Below are positions 6,562-14,703 of a stretch of DNA of 26,559 nucleotides, piece by piece. The position numbers and the translations under genes are program-made. The notes beneath the pieces are model-generated. The model was not told the origin of the DNA. It did not search any database and saw nothing but the letters and a program-made list of their open reading frames with translations. The stretch covers positions 1 through 26,559 of the forward strand of contig CAIOHW010000096.1 in NCBI GenBank assembly GCA_903858195.1, given 5' to 3'. Source of the DNA: Oligoflexia bacterium. Lineage in GTDB: Bacteria; Bdellovibrionota; UBA1018. How positions within the stretch are numbered: the stretch's first letter is position 1; every line of letters starts with the position of its first letter.

Positions 6562-8994
6562 CTAGATCTCGAAGAGCAGGCCAAGCGTGAGGCCCTGGAA
6601 GGCAATATCCACATCCCCCCGCGCGGCATCCACGCGCTGGTAGTCGAGGGTCAGGAAGTGCTGCTTGACGCGAAACATCTCATAAAGACTCCACGATGAG
6701 CGCGAGTCCATCCAGTCGATCTGGAAGGCGAGCCCGAGCTCGGTGAAGACTCCCGTGGAGTAGCCCCTCTTGATGCCCTTGGCATCGGACCGATCCTCGA
6801 AGTAGCCCACCGCCACAGGCGCGACCTTCAGTTGGGGGCGCAAGAGCCTCGCCAAGTTGAAGCGGGCCACTGCGCCGACCGCGACAGGCACCGTAACAAA
6901 GATGAATTCGACATCCGACTCGAGGCCGTAGTCGCCTCCGCCGGGCTTCTGGGGAGAAAACTCAAACCCACCCTCAGCCTTCTTCCAGCCAAATCCGGTC
7001 TCGGCAAACCATCCGAGCGACAGGAACCACTCGCTCTGGAGGAGCTGGTTCTCATAAAAGAATCGAAAATCGGGCGTGTAGCCTGCCCCGTAGACCGAGC
7101 TATAGGAGTTATAGAAAGTACCGCTTGAAGCCGTTATGGAGCGATCTCCCCCGGTCCAAACCTTGAAGCCAAAGGCATTCCCGAGCTTCTCATCCTTGCG
7201 AGCCTTGGGCTCGGACTCGCCTTTTTGGAGCGCCTCAATCGCACCGCCTTGGGATGCCTTGGGCAGTTCCTTCCTTCTACGATCGAGATAAGACTCACTA
7301 CTCCCATCGGCGGCGCCTTCTGGCGGACTGATGGCCCGGATCTCTTCGATGAGTGAATAGTCGTCCGCTGGCTTTCCGAGCTCCTTCTGCTTGCGCTCGA
7401 TGTAGGACCCCTGGTCCTGGGGGCGCACCCCCCCCTCCCGCTGCCGTTCCTGCACCTCCTCGATCAGCGAAGTCTCCGCTGCGAGGGAGCTGATCGAAGC
7501 CGCGAGAAACCCGATCAAGGCCAGTGCGGTACCCCGACGCAGCCGAGTCGGGACTAGGAGAGCGGCAATCGCCCCGACAAAAAGTAGGATCCAAGTGGGG
7601 TTCAGGAGCAACCAGGCCCAAAGCTGGATGCCCGTGAGCACGACCAGGACGGGCCAGCGCCACCCCGGATGCCCGATGAGCCAGTCCGCCAAACTGGGGG
7701 ACGTCTCGTAATAAAGCGCAATCATCGCCCGCCCAGGTGCACTCTTGGTGAGCCACTCATCTCGGAATCGCCTGAGCAGCATCACTGGAGCGGCTTTTCC
7801 GGAACCGTAGGCTGCCGTGGCAATGAAACACTTGCTCTCGACCATCAGACCCCGAATCGAGGCGGTCTGCACCTGATACGCGTTGCCCGTGCCCGAGCAG
7901 GCGGGGGTCGTCGATCCCTCGATGATGAAGCCGTCCGCAACCACGCCGGCCCGATCGCGAACACCGATCGCCACATTGTAAATATGGTCGGTCCCATTGC
8001 TCGTATTCGTGAACCCTTGAATCTTACCCGCGCGCGAAGCGCTCACTCGGTCGACGATCTGGGTGGTGTCGTCATAAAAGGCGTTGGTCGTGGGGGTGCC
8101 CTCTGTGGCGAGGAAGATGACCGTATCCACCGAGGAGCCTGAGTTCGTATGGTAGCTCGCGCTGATGTCAGAGCCATCGAAGTCGATTTCGCCGTCTCCA
8201 GGAGCATAAAGCGCTGCAAGATTGTCGGGGCAGCTCGTAATACTGGGCACGCTCTGCTGGAACTGGACGGTGATCGTACGATTTTCCTCGGTATCTGCGA
8301 TCTTGCCGAGTCCTGCGAGCGTGGCCGTGGAGTCCTCGATTCCAAGATAAAATCGAATGCTGATCGAAGTCAGCGCCCCCAGGGCACCGGCCGATGGTTC
8401 GTTCACCTCGCCAGAGGTGCAGCCGGTGATCGTTCCGGCTGTGAGCGGATTTGCGCAGATGTCCTTTGGAAAGATTCCGATCCGGAGCGTCTCGTTGCCC
8501 CCCGAGATCGAATACTTCACGGCATAATAGCTTGATCCGCTCAGGGCCTGGCAACGGTCGTTGCCACCGGTGGAGCAGTAGGAACCGAAAGCATATCCGA
8601 TGGGAATGGGCACCTGAGTCCCGCTGACTGTTGCCGTGGCCATGAGAACCACGTCCTGCCCTGAGAGCAGCGAGCCGAAACTCTTGTTCGACTGGACATC
8701 GAAAAGCAGGATGTTGTCATTCTGCCCTGTGGCCGTGCTGTTCAGGTCGAAATATTTGAATCCCGCACCTTCGTCCACAAACCCGCCCGAGAGCGGTACG
8801 GCAAGATCCTTGGAGCCCGCGTAATTGACCACGCCTGCACTGGTCATCTTGTAGGGAGACGCAGGGGTGACCGTGAGTGTCGCAAGCGCCTGCAAGGGCA
8901 TCAACCCTGCGGCAGATCCTACAGCCGCAAAGACCCAGGCATAAGTATTGGGGTCAGTTCGCCGCGCGAATCGACTCGGCAATCTGAACGGCAT
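6562..8994 (-). CDS. Envelope protein: secreted domain, CFI box, TM helices, SLIEE repeats, C-terminal barrel
   Basis: An 810-residue protein in one open frame. Parts in order: basic n-region and signal peptide (about 1-38, ending QALA); a Ser/Thr/Gly-rich exported domain with paired cysteines (39-385); the box CFIATAAYGS (389-398) with its downstream RRFRDEWL..YYETSPSLADWL region; two hydrophobic helices (447-465, 467-482); a second signal-peptide-like segment (485-507, RRGTALALIGFLAASISSLAA); two 38-residue repeats (509-546, 547-584: SLIEE, then SY(I/L)xRxxKEL); and a strand-rich region (about 605-810) resembling an eight-stranded outer-membrane barrel. CFI boxes usually lie near the C-terminus of surface proteins; here another protein follows. 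The ATG overlaps the asd end by 41 nt; the next in-frame starts would cut the signal peptide. Function unknown. Confidence 0.8.
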   Translation of the reverse strand: MPFRLPSRFARRTDPNTYAWVFAAVGSAAGLMPLQALATLTVTPASPYKMTSAGVVNYAGSKDLAVPLSGGFVDEGAGFKYFDLNSTATGQNDNILLFDVQSNKSFGSLLSGQDVVLMATATVSGTQVPIPIGYAFGSYCSTGGNDRCQALSGSSYYAVKYSISGGNETLRIGIFPKDICANPLTAGTITGCTSGEVNEPSAGALGALTSISIRFYLGIEDSTATLAGLGKIADTEENRTITVQFQQSVPSITSCPDNLAALYAPGDGEIDFDGSDISASYHTNSGSSVDTVIFLATEGTPTTNAFYDDTTQIVDRVSASRAGKIQGFTNTSNGTDHIYNVAIGVRDRAGVVADGFIIEGSTTPACSGTGNAYQVQTASIRGLMVESKCFIATAAYGSGKAAPVMLLRRFRDEWLTKSAPGRAMIALYYETSPSLADWLIGHPGWRWPVLVVLTGIQLWAWLLLNPTWILLFVGAIAALLVPTRLRRGTALALIGFLAASISSLAAETSLIEEVQERQREGGVRPQDQGSYIERKQKELGKPADDYSLIEEIRAISPPEGAADGSSESYLDRRRKELPKASQGGAIEALQKGESEPKARKDEKLGNAFGFKVWTGGDRSITASSGTFYNSYSSVYGAGYTPDFRFFYENQLLQSEWFLSLGWFAETGFGWKKAEGGFEFSPQKPGGGDYGLESDVEFIFVTVPVAVGAVARFNLARLLRPQLKVAPVAVGYFEDRSDAKGIKRGYSTGVFTELGLAFQIDWMDSRSSWSLYEMFRVKQHFLTLDYQRVDAARGDVDIAFQGLTLGLLFEI

Positions 8995-9955
8995 TGAGAG
9001 CGGCCCCTTTCCTGAGATTGTCCGACACCACCCAGAAGCAGACCCCCGAAGAAACCGAAGGATCCAGCCTCAAGCGCCCCACCGAGACCATGTCCCGACC
9101 CGAGGTGTTCTCATTGGTAGGATAAAGATCCCTGCCCGGATCGTCCACCCATTCGAGGCCCGGAGCCTGCTTCCAGACCCGAGAAATGTCGTCCAGCGAT
9201 GCGGGCCGGGCAAACTCCACGAAAACACTCTCAGCATGGGATAGAAAGGTCGGCACCCGTACCGCCGTGGCGGCAATGGGAAGATTGGGGAGACCGAGGA
9301 TCTTGCGGGTCTCGAGCATGAGCTTTTGTTCCTCGCTCGTGAATCCGTCATCCTGGACCTTTCCGATCCTTGGAATCAGATTCGCCGCGATCCGGTGCGG
9401 AAAGATCGATCGTTCATCGCCCCCGACCATCTGGGCCTGAAGTTCATCCATGGCGGCAGCGCCCGCTCCACTCACGCTCTGGTAGGTCGATACCAGCACC
9501 CGCTTGATTCCAAATGCCTCGGAAAGGGGCTGAAGGGCCACGGTGAGCTGGACGGTCGAGCAATTGGGACCTGAAAAAAGCCTGTCCCCCCTGCGCACGG
9601 AAGACTCAATGGCCTCGCGATTGACCTCCGGAACGCCCAGCACCACCGCTGGATCCATCCGATACACAGCCGAGTTGTCGATCACTCGGGCGCCGGAGCC
9701 GAGGGCCTCAGGGACCCACTGGCGCGAGATCTCGTCCGAGGCATCAAAGAACACCCAATCCAGGCCATCAAAACACGCCTTGGCAAGGACCTGACACTCC
9801 CACTCCCGCCCATGGCTTGTGATTTGGCGGCCCTTGGATCGCTCCGATGCAAAAAGCCTGAGCTCAGTAGCCCCGAAAGACCGCTCTTCCAGGATCGAAA
9901 GCAGGCGGGTTCCAACCGCTCCGGTGGCGCCCACCACCCCAACTCGCACGCTCAA
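8954..9955 (-). CDS. asd: Aspartate-semialdehyde dehydrogenase
   Basis: About 333 residues. It reduces aspartyl phosphate to aspartate semialdehyde with NADPH, the branch point to lysine, diaminopimelate for peptidoglycan, threonine and methionine. Visible are the nucleotide-binding VGVVGATGAVG (6-16), FDASDE, the catalytic cysteine in FSGPNCSTVQ (C132) and a typical RIAANLIPRIG segment. I chose TTG at 9955, which overlaps the pssA stop (TTGA) and follows GAGGGA by 8 nt; a GTG six bases later (9949) is the alternative. The frame stays open further upstream, but that part overlaps pssA and is not family-like. Overlap with pssA suggests translational coupling. Confidence 0.93.
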   Translation of the reverse strand: MSVRVGVVGATGAVGTRLLSILEERSFGATELRLFASERSKGRQITSHGREWECQVLAKACFDGLDWVFFDASDEISRQWVPEALGSGARVIDNSAVYRMDPAVVLGVPEVNREAIESSVRRGDRLFSGPNCSTVQLTVALQPLSEAFGIKRVLVSTYQSVSGAGAAAMDELQAQMVGGDERSIFPHRIAANLIPRIGKVQDDGFTSEEQKLMLETRKILGLPNLPIAATAVRVPTFLSHAESVFVEFARPASLDDISRVWKQAPGLEWVDDPGRDLYPTNENTSGRDMVSVGRLRLDPSVSSGVCFWVVSDNLRKGAALNAVQIAESIRAAN

Positions 9956-10695
9956 GGGCGAGGTCCCTCGATCTGCAGAGGAGGAGCCGGAATCACGCCC
10001 GTCCTCCAGAGGAGGTTCCATACGACGCTTGCCGCCACGTACAGGGAGCCCACCAAGAACAGACAGACCTCGGGATTGAGCAGAATCAGAACGAGCGAGA
10101 GCATTCCCACGAGCAGAATCCCCACACTGGTTCGCGAACGCCAATGGAACTGTTTGAACGACGGAAAAGCCACCGAACTCACCATGAGCGTCGAGATGCT
10201 GAGCCCAAGAAACAGCATCCATCCCGATCGATCAATCTGCTCCATTCCAAGCTCGTTCTGGAAGATCACGAAAGTTCCCAGCAGGTTCGCAGCCGCCGGC
10301 GTTGGCAAGCCCTGGAAGTAGCGCTTGGGGAGCGTGGAGGCCGTGACATTGAAGCGCGCAAGCCTCAGGGCGCTGCAGAGTGTGAAGAGAAAAGAAATGG
10401 CGATGCCCACCCGACCTAGAGGCGCGAGCGCCAACTGATAGAGCAAGAAACCTGGGGCCACGCCGAAGGACGTCAGGTCCGATAGGCTGTCATACTCGAC
10501 GCCAAACGCACTGGTGGCCTTTGCCATTCGCGCGATCCTGCCATCGAGGCTGTCGAAGATCGCTGCAACCAGGATCGCCCAAGAGGCGGTCAGGAAGTCA
10601 CCGCGGGCCGACGCGATGATGGAGTAGAACCCGCAAAATAGATTTGCCGAGGTGACCAGGTTTGGAACGATATAAACCTTCCGTATAGGCCGCAT
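9952..10695 (-). CDS. pssA: CDP-diacylglycerol-serine O-phosphatidyltransferase
   Basis: A 247-residue membrane enzyme that joins serine to CDP-diacylglycerol, giving phosphatidylserine, the precursor of phosphatidylethanolamine. The full CDP-alcohol phosphotransferase motif is present: D51-G52-x2-A55-R56-x8-G65-x3-D69-x3-D73. The N-terminus (YIVPNLVTSANLFCGFYSI) and RLARFN, FQGLPTP are typical of the integral-membrane (type II) PssA rather than the E. coli phospholipase-D type. Six or so hydrophobic helices follow. Its substrate is made by CdsA, encoded five kilobases upstream in the same run. A 56-nt gap separates it from tsaB; the ribosome-binding site is weak (GGTAGG). Confidence 0.93.
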   Translation of the reverse strand: MRPIRKVYIVPNLVTSANLFCGFYSIIASARGDFLTASWAILVAAIFDSLDGRIARMAKATSAFGVEYDSLSDLTSFGVAPGFLLYQLALAPLGRVGIAISFLFTLCSALRLARFNVTASTLPKRYFQGLPTPAAANLLGTFVIFQNELGMEQIDRSGWMLFLGLSISTLMVSSVAFPSFKQFHWRSRTSVGILLVGMLSLVLILLNPEVCLFLVGSLYVAASVVWNLLWRTGVIPAPPLQIEGPRP

Positions 10696-10751
10696 GGGCG
10701 CGAGCCTACCCGCGCGGTCGCCGGCTAGGCAACGAATTTTGTCCCAATTCT

Positions 10752-11465
10752 TCAGGGGTTTAGGGCCTGCCTCTGACGCAGCTTCAGCTCAGCATCGGGC
10801 GCCCGCAGGTAGGCCGGATGCACTTCGAGTGCGGCCCTCGCTCGCCCCGACGCATAGCTCTCACTGACAGCCCGAGCGAGAGTGCTGCCGCCCACTGGGG
10901 GCAGCAATAGAAAGTCCCAACCCGAAGGCGCAAGATCGCGACGGCGCTCGGGGGCAACCCAGAGTCCGCGCTCAGGCAGGCTCTCGCGCCAGCCCTGTTG
11001 CAGGGGGTCGGAGTGACGGATGACCTGCTCGGACACGCTCGCAGGCGCCGTCTCTGCTCTGATGTAGACCTCTCCCATGCAGGCATCGATGCAAACCGCC
11101 AGCGAATCTGCAGTAGGACATCGGCTTCGGGCCTCGGAGGCAACGAGGCCAAGACTCGAAACGGGAACGAGGGGGATTCCGAGCATCTGACCAAAGGTCC
11201 GAGCTGCCGTGACGCCTACGCGAATCCCAGTAAAGCTCCCTGGACCAATCCCGATTCCAATTGCGTCAAGCGAACCAAGCTTCCATCCCGCCGACTCGAG
11301 TGCGGCCTCAATGCCAGCAAAGAGACCCTCCGAGTGCTGTTTCTGGTCCACATCGAGGCGAGCCTGATGGTGGATCATGAAGTCCTGAGCCGCCCCCGAT
11401 TCCGATTCCCAGAGGCAAAGCACACCGGTCTTGTCGGAGGTATCCCAGGCGATTAGCCGCGCCAT
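10752..11465 (-). CDS. tsaB: tRNA threonylcarbamoyladenosine biosynthesis protein TsaB
   Basis: A 237-residue ASKHA-fold protein, the scaffold partner of TsaD in making t6A37 on ANN-decoding tRNAs. It has the N-terminal WDTSDKTGVLCLW, and the hallmark GIGIGPGSFTGIRVG (70-84). The ATG at 11465 shares its A with the rseP stop (TGATG), so it is translationally coupled to rseP. A TTG one codon earlier is possible but unnecessary. tsaD, tsaC and tsaE are not in the window. Confidence 0.92.
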   Translation of the reverse strand: MARLIAWDTSDKTGVLCLWESESGAAQDFMIHHQARLDVDQKQHSEGLFAGIEAALESAGWKLGSLDAIGIGIGPGSFTGIRVGVTAARTFGQMLGIPLVPVSSLGLVASEARSRCPTADSLAVCIDACMGEVYIRAETAPASVSEQVIRHSDPLQQGWRESLPERGLWVAPERRRDLAPSGWDFLLLPPVGGSTLARAVSESYASGRARAALEVHPAYLRAPDAELKLRQRQALNP

Positions 11466-13111
11466 CAAAAGATCCGGGTCAGGTCATTCTTCATCACGAC
11501 GACCATCAGGAGCAGGATGAACACCAGGCCCACCTTTTGGGCGATCTCGATCTGCTTTTCCTGCAAGGGCTTGCCGCGAACCTTCTCCACCCCGAGCAAC
11601 AGGATATGACCGCCGTCGAGGAGCGGAACAGGCAGCACATTCAAGACGCCAAGCCCAATCGACAGGATGGCCATCGTGGTGAGGAAGGCAATGAGTCCAC
11701 GATCAATCGACTCGCCCGCAATCTTCCCGATCAGAATTGGCCCGCCCAGCGTCTTGACGCTCACCCCGCCGGTGAACATCTTTCCGATCGAGACGAGGTT
11801 TCTCCAGGAGTAGGACACCATTTTTGAGACGCCACGATAAGCAACCAGGATCGGGTTGAACGTCCTTTCAGTGACCATCGAAGGCACTGCCCAGGTGAGC
11901 ATCGGGTAAACCCCGATCGTAAATTGGGTGGTCTTCTGGAGCTCCGCATCGCGGCCGCTATTCGATGCCGGATCGATTTCGGCATCGATTGCCACCCCGT
12001 TTCTCTCCCAGGACAGCTTGAGGCGACGGCCGGCCTCGCCAGCCTTCTGCACACGCTCCCTGAGATCAAAAAAGCTGGTCAGAGGTTGTCCATCAATCGC
12101 CGAGAGGCGATCCCCCTTAACCAGGCCCGCACCCGCGGCTGGCGACTTCTCGACCGTCTTCAGTACGAAGAGCTCGCTCGAATGAGCACCTGTTTCTTCG
12201 CCAAAAGAATAGGTCTTTCCGGTCTTGGTAAAACGGACCTGAATGGTCTTGGGGCATGCCTCACCGCTGCACTCGCGCTTGGCGACAGGCTCGAACACCA
12301 GATCGATTTCACGTCCCACCGGGGCCTGAATGAAAAGCTGTTCGACCTGCTCAAAGTTGGGGACCTTCTGGCCATTGAATGTCATCAGGCGATCGCCCGT
12401 GAGCACGCCAGCCTTACCGACCCAGGAACCGGTAGACGAGACTCCAACCAACAAGTCTCGTCCGGCTGCAAGCAGGCCCTCGACATCACCCACCGGCACC
12501 TTCTCGCCAAATGAGCTGTAGCCCGAGCTTTCGCGCGGTGTCACCGAGAGCGAGAGCAGGTCCTTGATGCCCGGCCGGCGCACCTTGAAGTCCACCTTCT
12601 GTCCAGGATGCTTTGAAAATTCGACTGTCATTTCCTCGAAGGTGGCCACTGGAGCGCCGCCCACTTCGATGATCTCGTCACCGGAAAGCAGGCCGGTCGA
12701 CGCCGCCACGGAGCCCGGAAGAATCCTGCCCACGATGCTCCTCGGATGCTCCTCGCCGATCATCTGGATCGACATGAAAACCAGTGCGGCAAAAATAAAA
12801 TTGAACAGAGGACCGCCAAAAAAAATCAGGAAGCGCTTCCACGGAAGCGCCTTCTGCAGCGAGCGGTGAACCAGCTCAGGAGGAAGCTCGACTCCAGGCT
12901 CCTCGCCCAGAAGCTTCACATAGCCCCCCAGCGGAATGGCCGAGACGCACCACTCGGTCTCACCCTTCTGGCGCTTCCAGATCTTGGGACCAAACCCAAC
13001 CGAGAAGACCTCGGCCTTCACGCCAAAGAGGCGGGCAAAGAAGAAATGCCCAAACTCATGTACCACCACCAATGGACCCAAGATCGCAATGAAACCCAAA
13101 ACGGAAAGCAT
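11465..13111 (-). CDS. rseP: RIP-family site-2 zinc metalloprotease with three PDZ domains
   Basis: A 548-residue inner-membrane protease that cuts transmembrane segments, classically anti-sigma factors after envelope stress, and clears signal-peptide remnants. The zinc site is HEFGH (18-22) in the first helix, with NVLPVPLLDGGH (491-502, LDG motif) near the end. Between them are three PDZ-like segments: about 127-190 (ILPGSVAASTGLLSGDEI), 220-295 (GKAGVLTGDRLMTFNGQKV) and 315-390 (SPAAGAGLVKGDRLSAIDGQPL). E. coli RseP has two PDZ domains and 450 residues, so this one carries an extra domain. The ATG at 13111 has GGAGG with 7-nt spacing and gives the usual family start; an open extension to 13165 overlaps cdsA and is ignored. 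cdsA ends 13 nt upstream. Confidence 0.95.
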   Translation of the reverse strand: MLSVLGFIAILGPLVVVHEFGHFFFARLFGVKAEVFSVGFGPKIWKRQKGETEWCVSAIPLGGYVKLLGEEPGVELPPELVHRSLQKALPWKRFLIFFGGPLFNFIFAALVFMSIQMIGEEHPRSIVGRILPGSVAASTGLLSGDEIIEVGGAPVATFEEMTVEFSKHPGQKVDFKVRRPGIKDLLSLSVTPRESSGYSSFGEKVPVGDVEGLLAAGRDLLVGVSSTGSWVGKAGVLTGDRLMTFNGQKVPNFEQVEQLFIQAPVGREIDLVFEPVAKRECSGEACPKTIQVRFTKTGKTYSFGEETGAHSSELFVLKTVEKSPAAGAGLVKGDRLSAIDGQPLTSFFDLRERVQKAGEAGRRLKLSWERNGVAIDAEIDPASNSGRDAELQKTTQFTIGVYPMLTWAVPSMVTERTFNPILVAYRGVSKMVSYSWRNLVSIGKMFTGGVSVKTLGGPILIGKIAGESIDRGLIAFLTTMAILSIGLGVLNVLPVPLLDGGHILLLGVEKVRGKPLQEKQIEIAQKVGLVFILLLMVVVMKNDLTRIF

Positions 13112-13124
13112 GGCTATTCCTCCA

Positions 13125-13952
13125 TCAGCCCAGAAGGCGAATACAGAGATACATGAACGGTGCACTGATCACGAGTCCGTCAAAACGGTCCATGAACCCC
13201 CCGTGACCGGGCAACACCGTGCCCGAGTCCTTGCGGTCGAACGCCCGCTTCACCAGACTCTCGCAGAGATCTCCCAGTTGCGCCATCACACCCACCACGG
13301 CGGGAGCGATCAGCAAAAAGAGCCACGACATCTCGGCCAGCAGGGTGAGCTTGAAGAGCAACGTGACGAGGTAGGCGCCGGCCAGCCCGCCATATGCCCC
13401 CTCCCAGGTCTTCTTGGGGCTCACTGCCGGGTAGAGCTTCCGTTTACCGCGCTTGAGTCCCACGAAGTAGGCAGCCGAATCTCCCACCCAGTTGATCAGG
13501 AAGAATAGCAGCAGCCAGGCGGCTCCCGAGTCCTCATCCCGGATCTGCGGAAGGTAGAGCGGCAAAAAACCAAGGTAAACCAGGCCGAAGAAGGAATAAG
13601 CCGCTTCACGAAGGTGCAGCTCGAGCTGATGCGGCGAGCCGGCATGGCGGCCTGCAGTGAGCAGAAAGTAGGTGAAGAGACCGATGAAGCCAATGACCAG
13701 TAGCTCGAAACCAAGCCCAGGAAGGAACGTGGAGAAGAACCCCACAAGCCAGACCACCCCCATCAGGACTTGCCGCTTCTCTCCACGATCAGAAAGCTGG
13801 AGGATCATGGCGAGGTACTCGTGGGTCATGAAGAGTGCGAGTGCGACGGCGAAAAATGCCGTGCCGTAATATCCAAGGCCCAACGTCACTGCGAGGAGAA
13901 TGGCTCCGCCAACTGCTGCAGTAATGACCCTCTTCTTGAGCTCTGGCTTCAT
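13125..13952 (-). CDS. cdsA: Phosphatidate cytidylyltransferase
   Basis: A 275-residue polytopic membrane enzyme making CDP-diacylglycerol from phosphatidate and CTP, the activated precursor of all phospholipids. The C-terminal CdsA signature is intact: LVKRAFDRKDSGTVLPGHGG then FMDRFDGL, just before the last helix. NWVGDSAAYFVGLKRGKRKL and SPKKTWEGAYGG are also family features. Its ATG overlaps the uppS stop by four bases (ATGA). The next gene is rseP, without the dxr gene found between them in many proteobacteria. Confidence 0.96.
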   Translation of the reverse strand: MKPELKKRVITAAVGGAILLAVTLGLGYYGTAFFAVALALFMTHEYLAMILQLSDRGEKRQVLMGVVWLVGFFSTFLPGLGFELLVIGFIGLFTYFLLTAGRHAGSPHQLELHLREAAYSFFGLVYLGFLPLYLPQIRDEDSGAAWLLLFFLINWVGDSAAYFVGLKRGKRKLYPAVSPKKTWEGAYGGLAGAYLVTLLFKLTLLAEMSWLFLLIAPAVVGVMAQLGDLCESLVKRAFDRKDSGTVLPGHGGFMDRFDGLVISAPFMYLCIRLLG

Positions 13953-14686
13953 CCGTTCACTCCCAGTTCAGGCCGGGGCAAAGTAACGCCGCCAAAGCGG
14001 CGCTCTCGTCCGGCAAAGGTTTTCAATACATCCGAGAACTGCTCGGCCCCGAACTCGGGCCAGGGCTCCGGGCGGAATACGAATTCCGCGTAAGCCACCT
14101 GCCAGAGCAGGAAGTTACTGATCCTCTGCTCTCCGCTGGTGCGGATGACCAGGTCGACATCTGATAGGTCTCCAAGCTCAGCCGTCTGCAACAGTCCCGA
14201 AAAGGTGGCCTCATCCAGGTCCGTGGCACTGGCCCTGCCCTGCTCGCACTCTTGGGCAAAGCGTCTGGCTGCTTCGATAATTTCAGCGCGCGCTCCATAG
14301 GACAGGGCGAGCGTCAGGACCATTCCCGAACACTGCGAGAGCACATGCTGGGCTGAGGCGATCGCCCTTCGCGACGACTCCGGAAGCCGCGACTGATCTC
14401 CAATGATCTGGAGGCGTACGTTCTGCCGGAGCAGCCCCGGCACTTCCTTGCGAAGATAGCGTTCAAGCAGGCCCCATAGGACCGTTCTCTCAGCCTCCGG
14501 CCGCTTCCAGTTCTCGGTGGAGAACGCAAAAAGGGTCAGTGCGCTGATTCCCTGCGAGACGGCCTCTTCGACCACTCCACGAATGCGTGCCGCTCCACGG
14601 ACGTGACCAAAAAAACGGGCATGGCCGCGCCGTTCGGCCCAGCGACCATTTCCGTCCATGATGATGGCCACGTGTCTGGGTAGCAA
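13949..14686 (-). CDS. uppS: Isoprenyl (undecaprenyl) diphosphate synthase
   Basis: A 245-residue cis-prenyltransferase that builds the C55 lipid carrier for peptidoglycan and surface glycans. It has HVAIIMDGNGRWA with catalytic Asp11, LTLFAFSTENWKRP, and the C-terminal substrate-binding DLVIRTSGEQRISNFLLWQ followed by YAEF. Translation starts at TTG (14686), supported by GGAGGG at 7-nt spacing and by the family N-terminus (LPRHVAIIMDG); no ATG fits. The frr stop is 17 nt upstream. Confidence 0.96.
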   Translation of the reverse strand: MLPRHVAIIMDGNGRWAERRGHARFFGHVRGAARIRGVVEEAVSQGISALTLFAFSTENWKRPEAERTVLWGLLERYLRKEVPGLLRQNVRLQIIGDQSRLPESSRRAIASAQHVLSQCSGMVLTLALSYGARAEIIEAARRFAQECEQGRASATDLDEATFSGLLQTAELGDLSDVDLVIRTSGEQRISNFLLWQVAYAEFVFRPEPWPEFGAEQFSDVLKTFAGRERRFGGVTLPRPELGVNG

Positions 14687-14703
14687 AACGCGTCCCTCCG
14701 GGG

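Noticed and set aside
10705..10725. CGGTCGCC in the tsaB-pssA gap, resembling the palindrome arm
   Set aside because: One arm only, with GGC directly following; no palindrome of the same kind.
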